A stretch of 64,000 nt of DNA, taken from contig JAHDVF020000237.1 of assembly GCA_022606425.2 (NCBI GenBank), forward strand, positions 620,001 through 684,000, written 5' to 3'. The notes beneath the pieces are model-generated. The model was not told where the DNA came from, did no database searches, and saw only the letters and a program-made list of their open reading frames with translations. Positions within the stretch are counted from its first letter, which is position 1; each line of letters opens with the position of its first letter. A program made the position numbers and the translations under genes. This stretch comes from Lepidostoma basale. Taxonomy: Eukaryota > Arthropoda > Insecta > Trichoptera > Lepidostomatidae. This document shows positions 61,771-64,000 of this stretch, one piece after another.

Positions 61771-62359
61771 AGGAAAAAAAATCTATTGAATTTTATACGA
61801 ACCTGGATATAATGCAACATTTAAATGCATATAAATAAATTCTAAGTGTGACAGGCAAATATATATGCAAACATATATTGGTGTGAACTGATTTTGTTTG
61901 ATGTCAATGTTTATTTGTATGTGATTTGATTCACCAAGAGATGGCGCTCAAGCCGATTTAAATGACAGCTGTTAATCGTCAGTAGATCGTCATGATATTA
62001 CCGCACGTGTATTCATTGTTAAACGACGAGTATTTGGAAAAACACTTTGGCACTACACCCGAGGTGAGATCCCGAAGATAGTTGGTGGAAAACACTGTGC
62101 ATTTTAAGATATATTTGGGTTCATCAGGGTACTCGTTAGTGAAAATATGATTGACACCATAATGACGGAAAAGAAATCCGACGAAAGGAAAAGTAAAAAG
62201 AAAGGAATTAACAATGTATGAGATACATGGTGGATTTCTTCTATGACATAATGATAAAGCTGCAACAAAGGAATGCAGAAAGGAAGCATCAAAAGGGGGA
62301 GGATTAGGAAGTAGATCTAACCAAGGGCAGGAATCCTGCATTCGTCCATGAGGATTTTT
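61771..62359. other. Unassigned
   Basis: A minus-strand frame (61979-62458) contains no motif I know. GAGATGGCGCTCAAGCC at 61940 is unplaced. Confidence 0.4.
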
Positions 62360-62945
62360 ATTATTTTTATTTATTTTTATTTTAGGGTGACAAACAGCGA
62401 ATATATAAAAAAAAATACACAAAGAAGTACTTAAATAAGGCCAATTACATGTTACCACAAATATAAATGAATGAACAGAGTTAACATTTTTAGATTTATG
62501 AAACGAGATTTAACTAAACTAAAATCAAAATAAAACTAAGGTAATAGTATAAAAATTAACAAAAAGATAATAATAATACAAATAAAGGAATATAACATTA
62601 TAGCACTATACACACCGAAAAATTGCTGCAACTATTTTTTTAAAATCATAAGCCTTTAGATGAAAACTTTTAGATTATTTTAAGTGTCGCATATCCGGTA
62701 CATTGCCGCGCTTTGAGCGTAATTGGTGTGATAAGCAGGAAGGTGGTATACTTGGCTCGCGGTCTGTCTGGTACGAAACATAGGGGTATTAATGGTCAAT
62801 TTGCTTAGAAGTTCGGAGTTATCAATTCTGAAATATATGATTTTGTGAAGTAGCATCATGTCATTTAGTATTCGTCTATCTTCGAGAGATTCTAAGGAGT
62901 GAAACCTATAATCAGAAAAAGTCACATTTTGAAATTGATATGTTT
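62360..62945 (-). mobile_element. CR1/jockey-like LINE, third family, C-terminus and 3' end
   Basis: Minus-strand frame 62680-62925: FHSLESLEDRRILNDMMLLH, KIIYFRIDNSELLSKLTINT, RTRQTASQVYHLPAYHTNYA. The R-RILND, HKII and HTNYA spacing is the end of jockey/CR1-type proteins. 3' untranslated region and AT-rich tail extend to about 62360. Confidence 0.7.
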
Positions 62946-63384
62946 TAGGAATATTCCCCCCTTAGCACAAAAAGGGATAGTACTCTTAAGTGTAATCTCA
63001 AGAATACATATAATATGAGCATCCAAACGTAATTCGACCCGAATTATTCCATCTCACAATATGCAGGAATGTTTTTACACGTGTACTGTTCCGTTTTACA
63101 AACTGGCAAAAACTTATTAACATTCTGGCACTAGAGGGTCGGTCTGTTTATATATTTACGCGGCGGACTGTGCGCGAGGAACATAAAACTTCGTCAACGG
63201 TTGACGAATACTATTTGTATTAGTGTTGTTATGGAAAATGACAAACGTGACAGTTACACAAATGTGTTCCATGATTTCCCTGAGGCTCTAGTAAATAATG
63301 TTGTACATGAATTTTTCTTTAAACATAAAGTGGGTTGAGAGCGAAACCGTGAAATATCGAAGGAATAAAAAAACAATTATTTAT
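62946..63384. other. Unassigned
   Basis: No repeat recognised. Short frames only. Confidence 0.4.
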
Positions 63385-63685
63385 GAATGAAAGCGAAACT
63401 GACCGATTACAAATGAGTTCTGGTTCCTCTGTGCACTGGAAGAAGAAGCAAAATAAAAGCGGTGTAGATGAGATCCCTTAGACGTGTGTATAATAAAACG
63501 ATGTATGACAACATTTCAAATATTGATGTCAGTAAGGAATGTAGAGCGGAAGAAACTATTATGGACAAAAATATGAAATGCTCACGGCGTTGGTCTGGAC
63601 ATGTGGAACCCTTGGATAATTAATTTTAAATAAACTTAAGCCATTAACACTGTGGAATTTTAGACAAACTTAAGCCGTTAACACT
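63385..63685 (+). mobile_element. LINE-C fragment followed by a repeated 17-mer
   Basis: VDEIP RRVYNKTMYDNISNIDV, SKECRAEETIMDKN, RWSGHVEPLD: a degraded LINE-C. Then TTAAGCCATTAACACTGTGG and TTAAGCCGTTAACACT, a short motif also present at 14797 and 50758. Confidence 0.6.
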
Positions 63686-64000
63686 TTTTTTTTCATTTCA
63701 TTTCATTTATTTATTTTAACCATATCTAAAGCATTACAGATTTTTTTTCCAATACACTAAAGATACACGTTAGAGATACACAATAATAAGTAATACATAA
63801 TAGATTAATAAAAAGAGCGAGAAACATAAGATGCATGACAAATTAATAAAATAAATATACCATACAATTATAATAAAGATAGTACTTCCCTCAGATGAGC
63901 CAAACTATCACAAAATATGTCAAACTCCGAAGTGATACGATTAAGCAAAGATATTGCTCTACCTACCGGCATAACCATTGGCAGGTTGGTTCTGCATCGT
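63686..64000 (-). mobile_element. Second CR1-like family, runs off the window
   Basis: Minus strand: RCRTNLPMVMPVGRAISLLN, RITSEFDIFCDSLAHLREVL, then a stop and the same 3' untranslated region as 32692-32932, with an ATGAA-type tail. The 5' part lies beyond 64000. Confidence 0.8.

Noticed and set aside
61979..62458. 159-codon minus-strand frame
   Set aside because: No motif; includes AT-rich LINE 3' untranslated sequence at its start side; not supported as a gene.
1..64000. CRISPR arrays, LTR retroelements or viral insertions
   Set aside because: No regularly spaced repeats, no long terminal repeats with primer sites, no gag, protease, integrase or envelope-like frames were seen.

Overview
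This window is eukaryotic, AT-rich, and almost entirely made of decayed transposable elements. The best fit is an insect, most plausibly a moth or butterfly. That rests on the mix of elements (RTE-like, CR1/jockey-like and several other non-LTR LINEs, a tRNA-derived SINE, mariner/Tigger/hAT/piggyBac-type short DNA elements) and on the insect-type translation start at 5127. No bacterial operon, CRISPR array, rRNA or complete protein gene is visible. Species and lineage are inference; no search was possible. Family names here (LINE-B, LINE-C, LINE-D, CR1-like, FB1 to FB7, RPT-A) are local labels.

Host coding: one convincing exon only, a GC-rich first coding exon at 5127-5381 (+) encoding a basic N-terminus and a membrane anchor, ending at a consensus splice donor. 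The next exon was not found.

Repeat layout: LINE-B/LINE-C, whose 3' ends carry TTAG, TTG or TTTG tails, occur about thirty times, with the longest reverse-transcriptase remnant at 29275-30378. CR1-like LINEs with a TGATT-type tail occur about ten times (longest 58698-59423). LINE-D and other GAA-tailed LINEs, RTE-like LINEs and further families fill much of the rest. The tRNA-derived SINE is present about ten times. Foldback elements FB1 to FB7 share a hammerhead-ribozyme-like core. Short DNA elements with clear ends include hAT types at 30904-31328 and 50009-50357 (perfect 8-bp target duplications), a piggyBac type at 33580-33779 (TTAA), a mariner at 26571-27466 and a Tigger type at 56753-57530.

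Nesting is extensive and gives relative ages: SINEs sit inside LINE-B at 24.2 and 58.4 kb, RPT-A sits inside LINE-B, CR1, mariner and Tigger copies, and CR1 copies sit inside FB6 and inside another CR1. The most interesting signals are: complementary 5' and 3' segments in LINE-B/C that seem to change together between subfamilies; short LINEs made of only the 5' and 3' ends; a codon-aligned hairpin at the LINE-B stop codon; a hammerhead-like core in at least six foldback families; and a head-to-head LINE-B/CR1 insertion inside one 9-bp duplication.
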